Source of the DNA: Ferrovibrio sp.
Lineage (GTDB): Bacteria > Pseudomonadota > Alphaproteobacteria > Ferrovibrionales > Ferrovibrionaceae
Direction of reading: 5' to 3'
Length of the DNA stretch: 64,000 nt
Assembly: GCF_025869515.1 (NCBI RefSeq)
Contig: NZ_JAOZVR010000052.1
Span: forward strand, 41,032-105,031
In this document: one piece after another, positions 23,360 through 32,050 of the stretch
How positions within the stretch are numbered: the first letter of the stretch is position 1
Layout of the letters: every line of letters begins with the position of its first letter
Position numbers and translations under genes: made by a program
Notes under the pieces: generated by a model
The model's database searches: none
What the model saw: only the letters and a program-made list of their open reading frames with translations
What the model was told of the DNA's origin: nothing

Positions 23360-24321
23360 CCACCTGGTTCAACGAAACCCTCTACAAGGGCTTCCGCCAG
23401 AGTCACGAAGTCAGGAAGGTCCTCTTCGAGGGCAAATCGAAATACCAGCAGATCGGCGTGTTCGAGAGCGGCCGCTTCGGCCGCGTGCTCGCGCTGGATG
23501 GCGTGGTGCAGTGCACCGAGGGCGATGAATTCGTCTACCACGAGATGCTGACCCATCTGCCGATCCTGGCCCATGGCGCTGTGCAGTCGGTACTGATCAT
23601 CGGCGGCGGCGACGGCGGCATCCTGGAAGAAGTGCTGAAGCACACGGCGATCAGGCGCGTCACCATGGTCGAGATCGACGGCGACGTGATCGAGGTCGCC
23701 AAGAAGTATCTGCCGAAAATCTGCGGCAAGGCATTCTCGGACAAGCGCACCAACCTGATCGTCGGCGACGGCGCCGCCTATGTGGCCGAGACGAAAGAGC
23801 GTTACGACCTGGTGATCGTGGATCGCCCGGATCCGGTCGGCCCGGCCACCGTGCTGTTCAGCGAAGGCTTCTACCGCAACTGCCGCCGCGTCATGAAGCC
23901 GAATGGCATTCTCGTCGCGCAGAACGGCGTGCCGCATATGCAGGGCCCGGAACTGACCGAAGCCGTGAAACTGTTCCAGAAGATCTGGGTGCAGTCCGGC
24001 ACCTATCTGGCCGTGGTGCCGACCTATGTCTGCGGCTTCATGTCGATGACCTGGGCGTCTGACCGCGACATCACCGATGTCGATCCGCGCAAGGTCTTCG
24101 CCCGTTTCGACAAGGCGCGCCTGCCGGCGCTGAACTACTACAACCCGGAAATCCATTTCGGCGCGTTTGCCCTGCCCAATTTCGTCGCCCGCCTGCTGCC
24201 CATGCCGAAGAAAGCCGCAGCAAAGAAAGCGACGGCAAAGACGAAAACCGCGCCGAAGAAAGCTGCGAAGCCGCCGGCCCCGAAAAAGAAGACTGCGCCG
24301 AAGAAGAAGGCGAAGCGCTGA
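23356..24321 (+). CDS. speE: Spermidine synthase with Lys-rich C-terminal tail
   Basis: A 321-residue aminopropyltransferase making spermidine from putrescine and decarboxylated SAM. The dcSAM-binding GGGDGG is at 83-88, the acidic EID follows at 106-108, and the catalytic segment DRPDPVGPA carries D156 and D159. The catalytic domain ends near residue 282. The remaining 38 residues contain 16 lysines plus alanine and proline (AAKKATAKTKTAPKKAAK region), which is not part of the usual enzyme and resembles a histone H1 or nucleic-acid-binding tail. Translation starts at GTG 23356, overlapping the speD stop. A strong terminator follows. Confidence 0.95.
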   Translation: MTTWFNETLYKGFRQSHEVRKVLFEGKSKYQQIGVFESGRFGRVLALDGVVQCTEGDEFVYHEMLTHLPILAHGAVQSVLIIGGGDGGILEEVLKHTAIRRVTMVEIDGDVIEVAKKYLPKICGKAFSDKRTNLIVGDGAAYVAETKERYDLVIVDRPDPVGPATVLFSEGFYRNCRRVMKPNGILVAQNGVPHMQGPELTEAVKLFQKIWVQSGTYLAVVPTYVCGFMSMTWASDRDITDVDPRKVFARFDKARLPALNYYNPEIHFGAFALPNFVARLLPMPKKAAAKKATAKTKTAPKKAAKPPAPKKKTAPKKKAKR

Positions 24322-24358
24322 AGTTCAGTAGAAGCAGAAGCGAGTACCGACTTATCAC

Positions 24359-24387
24359 CGCCCGCCGGCACGTCCGGCGGGCGTTTT
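24359..24387 (+). terminator. Rho-independent terminator of the speDE operon
   Basis: A 10-bp perfect stem CGCCCGCCGG/CCGGCGGGCG (24359-24368 and 24374-24383) with a 5-nt loop runs directly into TTTT. It lies 38 nt after speE and 20 nt before the convergent permease stop. Confidence 0.88.
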
Positions 24388-24406
24388 GCTGTTCACGTCG
24401 CGCCAC

Positions 24407-26377
24407 TCAAACCTTCATCGGCAGGATCACCATCGGCACGCCGCGCAGATGCAGCAGGCGCTGCAGCGACAATGCCGTGGTGTTGTGCAGCAGGCGGATG
24501 AAGACGTTGTCGTGGTGGAACAGCAGTTTCGAAGCGAAGAACACCGTGTTGGGATATTTCTTCAGCACCTCGCCGGCCAGCCTGTCGAGCTGGTCGACGG
24601 TTTCCGTGCCATAGGCAACATAGGCATCGCTGGCGATGCCGCGCCGCGCGCACCAGCTGGCAAAACGCTCCAGCCGCGCCTCGATCTCGGCCCGCATGCG
24701 CGCGAGCTTTTCCTGGCCATGGAACTGTTCGATATCGATCTCGCCCACGGTGATGAAAATCACGTTCCTGAACTGGTTTGGAAACAGCGTGAGCGCCGCC
24801 AGCAGGGTATGCATCGCCACGCCGTCGCGACTCCCTAAGAACAGCGCCGCGGTACGCGCCTTGGGATCGGGCACCAGATCCTGCCGCGGTGCCGCACTCT
24901 GGCCGTTGCCGAACAGGACATCGGCCTCGGCCAGCTGCCGGTTGATACCGTCGTAATGACGCTTGATCGCCAGGCCGACCAGGAAGACGAAACCGGTGGC
25001 CAGCACGGTGAACCAGGCGCCGTCGGCGAACTTCTCCACCAGCGTCACCAGCAGGATGCCGAAGGTGACGATGAAGCCGAGCAGCGACTGCGCCAGGCCG
25101 AACAACCAGCGCTTGCCCTCGCGGTGCGTGAGCCAGTAGCGGCACAGGCCGGCGAGGCAGAGCGAGAAAGTCAAAAACACGTTGATCGAATAGAGCACCA
25201 CGAGGAGATGCACCTCGCCACCGGTGATCCACAGTGCGCCAACCGCCGCCAGGCCCATCACCACGATGCCGTCCTGCGTCACCAGGCGATCCGACAGCTG
25301 GCTGAACTGATGCGGCATCCAGCGGTCGACCGCCATATTGGCCAGCACCGCCGGGCCGCCGAGGAAGCCGGTATTGGCGGCGACGAACAGCAGGGCCGCG
25401 GCAAAGGCCAGCGTGACGGCGAGCAGCACCGGCACCAGATGGCCGCTGCCGAACAGCTCGGCCAGAACGGATTCGAACACCGTGGCATTCAGCGTACGGC
25501 CGTCCTGCTTGGTCACGCCCCAGAGCAGATAGAGCACGATCAGACCGGCAGCCGTAATCGCCAGCGACAGCGCCATATACAGCATGGTCCAGCGGCCGGT
25601 ACGCACGCGCGGCTCGCGCAGCATGCCGACATTGTTCGATACCGCTTCGATGCCGGTATAGGTGCCGCCGCCCATGGCGAAGGCCTTCAGCAGCAGGGCG
25701 ATCACGCCGATCATGCCGATCTCGGCCGAGAAGCTGCGCGTATCGGCGATGGTATCGGGAATCAGGGCCGGCAGGCTGCCGGCATGCAGGCCAATGCCGA
25801 CCGCGATCAGCACCACATGGGTGAGCAGGAAGCCGAGGAACAGCGGCACCAGCAGCGCGATCGGTTCCTTCATGCCGCGCAGGTTCAGGCCGGTGAGCAG
25901 GGCCACGACAAAGAATTCGACCGGCAGCTTCCACATCTGCCAGTGCGGCGGCACCAGGCTGAACAGCGCATCGACGCCGCTCGCCACCGAGATGGCAATG
26001 GTGAGCACATAATCGATGATCAGCGCCGACCCCGACAGCAGGCCGGCATGGCTGCCGATCAGTTCGGTGGCGACCTTGTAACCACCGCCGCCATTGGGAA
26101 AAAGTTCGATCACCTGATTGTAGGCGAAAGCGATGATGAAAACGGTCAGCGCGGTGGCAACGGCGAGATAGAGCGCCAGATGCGTATGCTCGCCGAGCGC
26201 CAGGAAGGCTTCTTCCGGTCCGTAGTTGGCCGAGGACAGCCCGTCGGCACCGAGGCCGACCCAGGCCAGGAAAGCCGCCAGTGCGATATGCTGGCGCACC
26301 TTGGGAGAGAGCGGATCGAGCGGTGCGCCCAGAAACAGGCGCTTGAGCCTGTCCAGGCTCAGCCAGTGCATGGTCAT
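24407..26377 (-). CDS. APC-superfamily permease, KimA (YdaO)-like potassium/amino acid transporter
   Basis: A 656-residue protein with about 12 transmembrane helices (residues ~30-470) and a ~180-residue cytosolic C-terminal domain. FLAWVGLGADGLSSANYGPEE, the GGGGYKVATELIG loop and GGGTYTGIEAVSNN are typical of the KimA/YdaO branch, whose Bacillus member is a high-affinity K+/H+ symporter. The C-terminal domain (AALFLGSRDGVAMHTLLAAL) is a USP-like fold region. ATG 26377 is preferred; in-frame starts at 26371 and 26428 are alternatives. Substrate is inferred from family only. It is convergent with speE. Confidence 0.78.
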   Translation of the reverse strand: MTMHWLSLDRLKRLFLGAPLDPLSPKVRQHIALAAFLAWVGLGADGLSSANYGPEEAFLALGEHTHLALYLAVATALTVFIIAFAYNQVIELFPNGGGGYKVATELIGSHAGLLSGSALIIDYVLTIAISVASGVDALFSLVPPHWQMWKLPVEFFVVALLTGLNLRGMKEPIALLVPLFLGFLLTHVVLIAVGIGLHAGSLPALIPDTIADTRSFSAEIGMIGVIALLLKAFAMGGGTYTGIEAVSNNVGMLREPRVRTGRWTMLYMALSLAITAAGLIVLYLLWGVTKQDGRTLNATVFESVLAELFGSGHLVPVLLAVTLAFAAALLFVAANTGFLGGPAVLANMAVDRWMPHQFSQLSDRLVTQDGIVVMGLAAVGALWITGGEVHLLVVLYSINVFLTFSLCLAGLCRYWLTHREGKRWLFGLAQSLLGFIVTFGILLVTLVEKFADGAWFTVLATGFVFLVGLAIKRHYDGINRQLAEADVLFGNGQSAAPRQDLVPDPKARTAALFLGSRDGVAMHTLLAALTLFPNQFRNVIFITVGEIDIEQFHGQEKLARMRAEIEARLERFASWCARRGIASDAYVAYGTETVDQLDRLAGEVLKKYPNTVFFASKLLFHHDNVFIRLLHNTTALSLQRLLHLRGVPMVILPMKV

Positions 26378-26514
26378 GATGTCACAACGGGGGAGAGGGA
26401 GAGGCGGTTGCCTGTCGCAGGCATTCATGCGCGAATGCGGCGCGGATGCTCTGCCGGAAACCGGATTCCGTCAAGCTGCAGAAATCGCATAGCCGCAATG
26501 CAGTGCCGGAGTGA

Positions 26515-27735
26515 TTATTTTCGCACTTTCACGGCAAAAACAAAGCCGGCGGCGGATACCAGCATAGCCGCCAGCATGGTCCATATAACCGCGGCGTAAC
26601 CGCCGGTCAGTTCCCAGATCAGCGCGGCCAGCGATGGCGCGATGGCGGCGGCGATGCTGGCCGGCAGCACCAGTGCGCCGCTGATGGCACCAAAACCTTC
26701 ATGGCCGAGCAGATCGGGCACCGATGTGCCGCGCAGGATAGTCATCATGCCGTTGGCGCCGCCATAGACGGCGGCCATGACAAACAGCACCGGTACCACG
26801 GTCGGGAATGCGGCCAGCAGCAGCATGGCGGTCACGAACAGCGCCATGACGATATAGCCGGTGGTGACGGTTTCGATCTTGCGGCCGAACAGCAGCAGGA
26901 TTCGCCCGCCCACCTGGGCCGGGCCGATCACCGTGATGACGGCAACGGCAACGGCAAGCGTAATGCCGAATTCATTCAGCATCGGCAGGAAATGGAAAAT
27001 CAGCATGGCATGCGCCAGCAGATAAAAGGTGAAGCAGACCGCCAGGCCCCAGAATACCGGATTGCGCAACGCCTTGTGCATGGGGCGGCCGGGTATGGCA
27101 TTGCCGGTATCGGCCGCTTTCCCCTGCGGCAGCATCGGATTCTCACGGTCGCGCAGCAGCAGGACATGCACCGGCAGGCAGAACACCAGATTGCACGCAG
27201 CCATCAGCAGCAGCGCGTCGCGCCAGCCGAGCGCTGCGATGGCCCAGGCGATCAGCGGCGTGAACACCGTGCTGGCGAAACCACCGGTCAGCGTCAGCAT
27301 GGTGATGCGGATTTTGAAACTGTCGGGGAACATCCGCGTCAGCACGGCAAAGACCGGCGTGTACAGCGTGCCGGCCTGAGCCAGGCCAAGGCCAAACCAG
27401 ATCGCGTAGAAGGCCACGGGATGACCGACATAAGCCCAGGCGGTGAACAGCAGCACCGCCAGCGCGGAGCCGAGACTCATCACCATCCGGCCGCCATGGC
27501 GATCGATGATGCGGCCGACCGGATAGGCGGCGAAACCGGCCGTCAGCAGGCCGAGCGAGAGCGCGCCGTTCAGCAGGCCACGGCTCCAGCCCAGCTCCGT
27601 CTCCATCGACACGACGAAGAGCGGGAAGCCGTAGAAGATGGTGCCCCAGGACACCAGTTGGGCGAAAGACAGGGCGGCGACCAGCGGCCAACCATCCTGG
27701 CGCCAGCGTTTTATGTTCTCAGCGACGCGACTCAT
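26515..27735 (-). CDS. MFS transporter
   Basis: A 406-residue twelve-helix major facilitator protein. The conserved loop between helices 2 and 3 reads GRIIDRHGGRMVM, and the first helix holds AALSFAQLVSWGTIFYG. The overall pattern resembles the monocarboxylate/oxalate-formate type group, but no substrate can be named. ATG 27735 was chosen because the cytosolic MSRVAENIKRWRQDGWP directly precedes helix 1; an upstream in-frame ATG at 27789 would add a short arginine-containing stretch. No partner gene: the KimA-like gene follows after 137 nt, and a palindromic repeat lies upstream. Confidence 0.85.
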   Translation of the reverse strand: MSRVAENIKRWRQDGWPLVAALSFAQLVSWGTIFYGFPLFVVSMETELGWSRGLLNGALSLGLLTAGFAAYPVGRIIDRHGGRMVMSLGSALAVLLFTAWAYVGHPVAFYAIWFGLGLAQAGTLYTPVFAVLTRMFPDSFKIRITMLTLTGGFASTVFTPLIAWAIAALGWRDALLLMAACNLVFCLPVHVLLLRDRENPMLPQGKAADTGNAIPGRPMHKALRNPVFWGLAVCFTFYLLAHAMLIFHFLPMLNEFGITLAVAVAVITVIGPAQVGGRILLLFGRKIETVTTGYIVMALFVTAMLLLAAFPTVVPVLFVMAAVYGGANGMMTILRGTSVPDLLGHEGFGAISGALVLPASIAAAIAPSLAALIWELTGGYAAVIWTMLAAMLVSAAGFVFAVKVRK

Positions 27736-27834
27736 TGCCAGCGTTATAGCCTGCCAGTGCCGCAGGCGGCAGGCGTTTTTCATAGACACAGCGAAAGAAT
27801 GTAGACCTCAGCCAACATTGGCCAAAATCAATCC

Positions 27835-27923
27835 GTCACCCTCGGATTCATTCCGAGGGTCCATTGGCGCGTCCCGAGGCGCGGATGGTGCAGATGGACC
27901 CTGGGGACAAGCCCCAGGGTGAC
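27835..27923. repeat. Double-palindrome intergenic repeat, copy a
   Basis: Two palindromes form this element: GTCACCCTCGG...CCGAGGGTCCAT at the left and ATGGACCCTGGGG...CCCCAGGGTGAC at the right. The outer ends (GTCACC and GGTGAC) are themselves inverted repeats, so the whole can fold as one long cruciform. The middle segment differs from the other five copies. It lies between the Rieske oxygenase stop and the MFS start. Confidence 0.8.
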
Positions 27924-27940
27924 ATGAATGAAGAGGTGCC

Positions 27941-28990
27941 CTACTCCGCCGCGCTTTGCAGGGGCACCGGCATACCCGCGTAAACCTCGCCCTCGCCATG
28001 CTGGCGGAACAGTTCAAGCAGGCGCCTGCGCATGATCAACCCGCCCTTGTCGGACGGCATATGCGCCTCGATGCGGCGGCTGATGTCGATGCAGGCATCG
28101 GCATCGGTGGCCTCCAGGATCTCTTTGTCCTCCGCCGTGATCACCGCATCCCAGTCGATCAGCTCCTGCGTGCTGCACTGTTCTTCCGTGTCGTTGCGGT
28201 AAAGCCACTGCACCAGCTGGATCTTGCCGTCTTCCATCGGCGTGGCGCAGTTGAAGATGATGTGCCGCAACCCGCCGGGATATTCCATATCGAGCCGGCG
28301 GCAGAATGGCATGTACCAGTGATTGCGCATATGCCGCGTGGTGGTGGGCGCCGTGGTGCCGGTGACGCGATGGGCAATCGGCGGATTGGCAATCGGCACG
28401 ATCGATTCGGCATAAAAGCCGTAATCGGTCTCTCGCATCTCGTACTTCTCCGGTTTCGGCTGGTCGAGCTGGCCGAAGGTGGATTTATGCACGAAGGAGA
28501 AATGCGCGTTGTCGAAAGAATTCTCCAGCATGCGCAGCGGCGCGCAATTCCACTGCTCGTAAAACTGGTCGATGCGGCGGAAACCCGGATCGCTGTCTTC
28601 CGGGATGTCGAAAATCTCGGCCAGCGGCTCATCGAGCGCCACCCAGGCATAGCCATAACGCGGCTGGCAGCGGTAGCTGGGCGTCTTCAGCGTGCCCGAC
28701 ACGGCGGCGTTATCGGGGTATTGCGGAATCTTGATGCACTGGCCGCTGCGGTCGTAGGTCCAGCCGTGATAGCCGCAGACGATGTTGCCGTTCTCGCACC
28801 AGCCTTTCGACAGCTTCGCCGTGCGGTGGCAGCAGCGGTCGGCCAGGGCGGCCGGCTGTCCCTCGGCATCAAGGAACAGCACCAGGTCCTCGCCCATCAG
28901 GCGGAAGGATTTCGGGCCGCTGTTTAAATCGGCAAGTTTGACGGTGGCGTACCAGAATTTACGCAGGGTCTTCTGCTTGGTCGTCAGCAT
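27941..28990 (-). CDS. Rieske [2Fe-2S] ring-hydroxylating-type oxygenase
   Basis: A 349-residue oxygenase alpha subunit. The Rieske centre ligands are C53/H55 and C72/H75 in RCCHRTAK and VCGYHGWTYD. The C-terminal catalytic domain carries the mononuclear iron region ENSFDNAHFSFVH with D160, H163 and H168. The compact length and GYAWVALDEP wording place it in the broad VanA / pheophorbide-oxygenase-like group, which demethylates or hydroxylates small aromatics or terpenoids. The actual substrate is unknown. No reductase or ferredoxin gene lies alongside, so it must borrow electrons. ATG 28990 begins the conserved MLTTKQKTLRKFWYATV. Confidence 0.88.
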   Translation of the reverse strand: MLTTKQKTLRKFWYATVKLADLNSGPKSFRLMGEDLVLFLDAEGQPAALADRCCHRTAKLSKGWCENGNIVCGYHGWTYDRSGQCIKIPQYPDNAAVSGTLKTPSYRCQPRYGYAWVALDEPLAEIFDIPEDSDPGFRRIDQFYEQWNCAPLRMLENSFDNAHFSFVHKSTFGQLDQPKPEKYEMRETDYGFYAESIVPIANPPIAHRVTGTTAPTTTRHMRNHWYMPFCRRLDMEYPGGLRHIIFNCATPMEDGKIQLVQWLYRNDTEEQCSTQELIDWDAVITAEDKEILEATDADACIDISRRIEAHMPSDKGGLIMRRRLLELFRQHGEGEVYAGMPVPLQSAAE

Positions 28991-28991
28991 G

Positions 28992-29004
28992 GGACACGGT
29001 GTCC
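28992..29004. promoter_or_regulatory. Perfect palindrome immediately upstream of the Rieske oxygenase
   Basis: GGACAC-G-GTGTCC is a 13-bp perfect dyad 1 nt before the oxygenase start codon (minus strand). It could be a repressor site or sequester the translation start region. No regulator gene is adjacent. Confidence 0.3.
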
Positions 29005-29168
29005 TGTCGCTCGGGCCCCGGACTCCCGGCCGATTCTCTCGGGAATCAGCGCCAGGATGGGGGATGGGGCCACCAGCCGGCCTACCGCAAATGGTCGCCT
29101 CCGCTGGCAGGGTCGAAACCCTCTCCCTGTAATATGCAAAACCCGAGCCGATTCGTCAGGATGGATTC

Positions 29169-29196
29169 TTGAAATCGCGCGCAAAAGCGATACATT
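29169..29196 (+). promoter_or_regulatory. Candidate promoter for the Tat-exported protein gene
   Basis: TTGAAA at 29169-29174 (five of six -35 matches), a 16-nt spacer and TACATT at 29191-29196 lie just before the ATG at 29218. An overlapping TATAAC at 29196-29201 is an alternative -10 element. Confidence 0.4.
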
Positions 29197-29217
29197 ATAA
29201 CAAAGATTATCCCAGCC

Positions 29218-29724
29218 ATGAGGCTCGCCATGCGCCGCCGCCAGTTCCTCACCGCCGCCAGCCTGTCTGCCGCTGCGGGTTTTGCCTGCACCAGCCCTGC
29301 GCTCGCCCTGTCGCTGGAAACCGCGCCGGCCACAGTGGCCGACCATCTGCGCGTGCCGGCCCCGGCAGTGAAGGGCGCGCTGGACTGGGACCGGCTGGCC
29401 GCGGCCGGCGAGAGTCTGTTCCGCGACGGCACGATCAGCCGCTTCCCTACCGCCCTGCGCCGGCTCGATGGCCAGCAGGTGGTGCTGGCCGGTTTCATGA
29501 TGCCGTTCCGCGAAGCCAAGACGCATCAGGAGTTCATGCTGGGCGCCATGCAGTTCCATTGCGCCACCTGCATGCTGGGCGATCTGCGCCGCATCGTTGC
29601 CGTGAAGGCGGCCCGGCCGGTGGCCTATGACGAGCGGCCGCTGGCGATCCGCGGCACGCTGCGCCTGTTGGAAGACGAGGCCTCGCCGCTCTATTACCGG
29701 CTCGACGCGGCGACAGCGGCTTGA
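29218..29724 (+). CDS. Tat-exported protein of unknown function with CxxC motif
   Basis: A 168-residue protein beginning MRLAMRRRQFLTAASLSAAA, a clear twin-arginine signal with an ALA-type cleavage site near residue 31. The mature part contains LDGQQVVLAGFMMPFREAKT and FHCATCMLGDLRR, in which CATC could bind metal or form a disulfide. The sequence resembles the loosely defined DUF3299-type lipoprotein group, but I cannot confirm it. ATG 29230 is an alternative start that keeps the RRR motif. It lies 227 nt from the divergent Rieske oxygenase. Function unknown. Confidence 0.7.
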   Translation: MRLAMRRRQFLTAASLSAAAGFACTSPALALSLETAPATVADHLRVPAPAVKGALDWDRLAAAGESLFRDGTISRFPTALRRLDGQQVVLAGFMMPFREAKTHQEFMLGAMQFHCATCMLGDLRRIVAVKAARPVAYDERPLAIRGTLRLLEDEASPLYYRLDAATAA

Positions 29725-29867
29725 TCTGACCGCCCTTGATCTGATCGGGGCTTTTCGCTCACAATCGCCGTCCCGGCGGCGGCTTCCATACGATTCGCAC
29801 CTGCGCGATGCCCCCATGGCTGCATGGGGCATTGCCGCGTCTCTTTCTTTCCGTTCGGATTTTACCC

Positions 29868-30770
29868 ATGACCGTCTCCACCGCCGCGCAAAGCAAACTG
29901 CGCGCCACCCTGATCGGCACCATCGCCATCCTGCTCTGGGCGTCGCTCGCCCTGTTCACCACGCTGACGCCGAGCGTGCCGGCGCTGCAGCTCACCGCCA
30001 TGACCTTTTCGCTCTCGGCGCTGGCCGCGATCGCGATGTGGCTTCTGCGCGGCGACGGTGTGCTGAAGCATTTCCGCCTGGCACCGGCGGCCTGGGCGCT
30101 CGGCGTCTGCGGCCTGTTCGGCTATCACGCGCTGTATTTCCTGGCGCTGAAACTGGCGCCACCGCTGGAGGCCAGCCTGATCAACTATCTCTGGCCTTTG
30201 CTGATCGTGCTGTTCTCGGCTTTGCTGCCGGGCGAGCGGCTGCGCTGGTTCCATCTCGCCGGTGCCGCCTGCGGCCTGGTCGGCACGGTGATCCTGATCG
30301 CCGGCAAGGGCGAACTGGGTTTCGACTGGCGCTTTGCCGCCGGCTATGCCGCCGCCTTCGCCTGTGCCTTCACCTGGTCGGGCTATTCGGTGCTGAGCCG
30401 TCGCTTCGCCACCGTGCCGACCGATGCGGTCGGCGCCTTCTGCGCCGCCACGGCCGTATTGTCCTGGATCGGGCATTTCATGTTCGAGACCACGGCCTGG
30501 CCGGCGGATCTGCCGGAATGGGCCGCCGTCATCGCGCTGGGGCTGGGCCCGGTCGGCCTGGCCTTCTTCTGCTGGGATCACGGCATGAAGCGCGGCGACG
30601 TGCGCGCGCTCGGCACCATGGCCTATGCGGCGCCGCTGCTCTCGACACTGCTGCTGATCCTGTTCGGCCAGGGCGCGCTGACCCTGCCGGTGATCGCCGC
30701 CTGCGCGCTGATCGTCGGCGGTGCCGTGCTAGGCACGGCCGACCTCAGATCTCATGGCGGACGTCGCTGA
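29868..30770 (+). CDS. EamA/DMT-family permease (YddG-like)
   Basis: A 300-residue inner-membrane carrier with two EamA repeats and ten helices. Visible stretches are TLIGTIAILLWASLALFTT, APPLEASLINYLWPLLIVLF (the LINYLWP signature shared with aromatic amino acid exporters of the YddG type) and FFCWDHGMKRGDVRALGTMAYAAPLLS written here in part only: CWDHGMKRGDVRALG. ATG 29868 starts the accepted N-terminus. The 3' end overlaps the convergent MFS gene by 42 nt. Confidence 0.87.
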   Translation: MTVSTAAQSKLRATLIGTIAILLWASLALFTTLTPSVPALQLTAMTFSLSALAAIAMWLLRGDGVLKHFRLAPAAWALGVCGLFGYHALYFLALKLAPPLEASLINYLWPLLIVLFSALLPGERLRWFHLAGAACGLVGTVILIAGKGELGFDWRFAAGYAAAFACAFTWSGYSVLSRRFATVPTDAVGAFCAATAVLSWIGHFMFETTAWPADLPEWAAVIALGLGPVGLAFFCWDHGMKRGDVRALGTMAYAAPLLSTLLLILFGQGALTLPVIAACALIVGGAVLGTADLRSHGGRR

Positions 30771-31967
30771 TACATCCGCCTCGCGCGCCGCTTCGGTGGG
30801 CGAACCGCCCGGGAAGACCAGCGCCGAGAGGAAGATGCTGAGGCCCAGCACGGCCAGCACGCCGAACAGCGTGTCGAAACCGCCGCCGCGGTCGTAGACC
30901 AGCGCGATCAGCGGCACCGCCATGGCACTGGCGCCGAACGACAGCAGGTAGCGCAGCGAAAACGCCCGCGCCCGCCATTCATCCGAGGTATAGCGCGCCA
31001 CCATGGTGTCGTTGATCGTCACCTGGCCGAAGACGGCGAACATGACGCCGAGGCAGGGCAGGATCAGCCACCAGCTGTCGGTGAAGCCGGCGAGCAGCAG
31101 GCAGGGCGCCTGCAGGAAGGACACGGCCACGAAGATCTGCTTCAGCGTGTAGCGGTCGACCAGCCGGCCGATGATCAGCTGCGCCATCGCACCGGCAAGA
31201 TAGACCACGAAGACCAGCAGGCTGATGCCGACCGGCGTGCCGATCAGGTCGTGCATGCGTTCGCTGAACAGCTTGGGCAGCGCAATCGTCGCCGCATTGA
31301 ACACCACGCCGCCGCTGACACCCACCACGGCCAGCACGGCGAAAGCGCGGATGGCAATGGCACGCGGCACCTTCACCTGCGGCTTGCCCTTGCGCGGCGG
31401 GCTGGCATGGTCAGGCACCATGAGCAGATAGGCGATGCCGCAGCCAATGGAGACCAGACCCGGAATGATGAAGGCGAAACGCCAGCCGAGGAACTGCGCA
31501 ATCGCGCCGGTGATCAGCGCGGCGCAGGCGACGCCGACATTGCCCCAGACGCCATTGGTGCCGAGTTCGCGGCCGAGCTTTTCCGCACTGAGCGATTCCG
31601 CATGGGCTGTGAGCATCGCGGTGCCGACCGGATGATAGATCGAGGCGAACAGGCCGATCAGCGTCAGTGCCACCGCCAGCATCCACAGCGATGTGGTGCT
31701 GCCGGCGAAAATTGCCGCCGCGCCGATGCCGATGAAAAATACGCCGAGCATGCTGCGCCGGCTCCATGTGTCGCCGAGCCAGCCGGACGGGATCGAGCCG
31801 GCACCGAAGGCGATGAAGCCGCCGATGGACAGCGCCAGCAGCTCGCCGTAACTGCGGCCGAAATCCGCCTCCATCGCCAGCACGGCGGTGGGGAAGATCA
31901 GCATGAACATATGGTCGAACAGATGGGCGATATTGACGTAACTGATCACCCGGCGGGCCAGCGGCAT
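30729..31967 (-). CDS. MFS transporter, probable exporter
   Basis: A 412-residue twelve-helix major facilitator protein. The first loop reads GWLGDTWSRRSMLGVFF and helix 4 has LIGLFASIYHPVGTAMLTAH, wording typical of the fosmidomycin-resistance-like exporters; GTNGVWGNVGVACA follows. It is divergent from an AraC-type regulator 83 nt away, which likely controls it. The 3' end overlaps the convergent EamA gene by 42 nt. Substrate unknown. Confidence 0.87.
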   Translation of the reverse strand: MPLARRVISYVNIAHLFDHMFMLIFPTAVLAMEADFGRSYGELLALSIGGFIAFGAGSIPSGWLGDTWSRRSMLGVFFIGIGAAAIFAGSTTSLWMLAVALTLIGLFASIYHPVGTAMLTAHAESLSAEKLGRELGTNGVWGNVGVACAALITGAIAQFLGWRFAFIIPGLVSIGCGIAYLLMVPDHASPPRKGKPQVKVPRAIAIRAFAVLAVVGVSGGVVFNAATIALPKLFSERMHDLIGTPVGISLLVFVVYLAGAMAQLIIGRLVDRYTLKQIFVAVSFLQAPCLLLAGFTDSWWLILPCLGVMFAVFGQVTINDTMVARYTSDEWRARAFSLRYLLSFGASAMAVPLIALVYDRGGGFDTLFGVLAVLGLSIFLSALVFPGGSPTEAAREADVSATSAMRSEVGRA

Positions 31968-32003
31968 GGACGGAAACTCCCCTTGATCCGGGAAGAATAA
32001 CCC

Positions 32004-32048
32004 TGTCTGATAAGCATCGTCCTGCCTGTTTCTATCGAGAATCAGACA
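32004..32048. promoter_or_regulatory. Inverted repeat in the araC-like / MFS divergent promoter
   Basis: TGTCTGAT at 32004-32011 and its exact complement ATCAGACA at 32041-32048 are separated by 29 nt in the 83-nt gap between the MFS gene and the AraC-type gene. Centre-to-centre distance is 37 nt, about 3.5 helical turns. It is a good candidate operator for the adjacent AraC regulator, controlling both directions. Confidence 0.45.
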
Positions 32049-32050
32049 TA

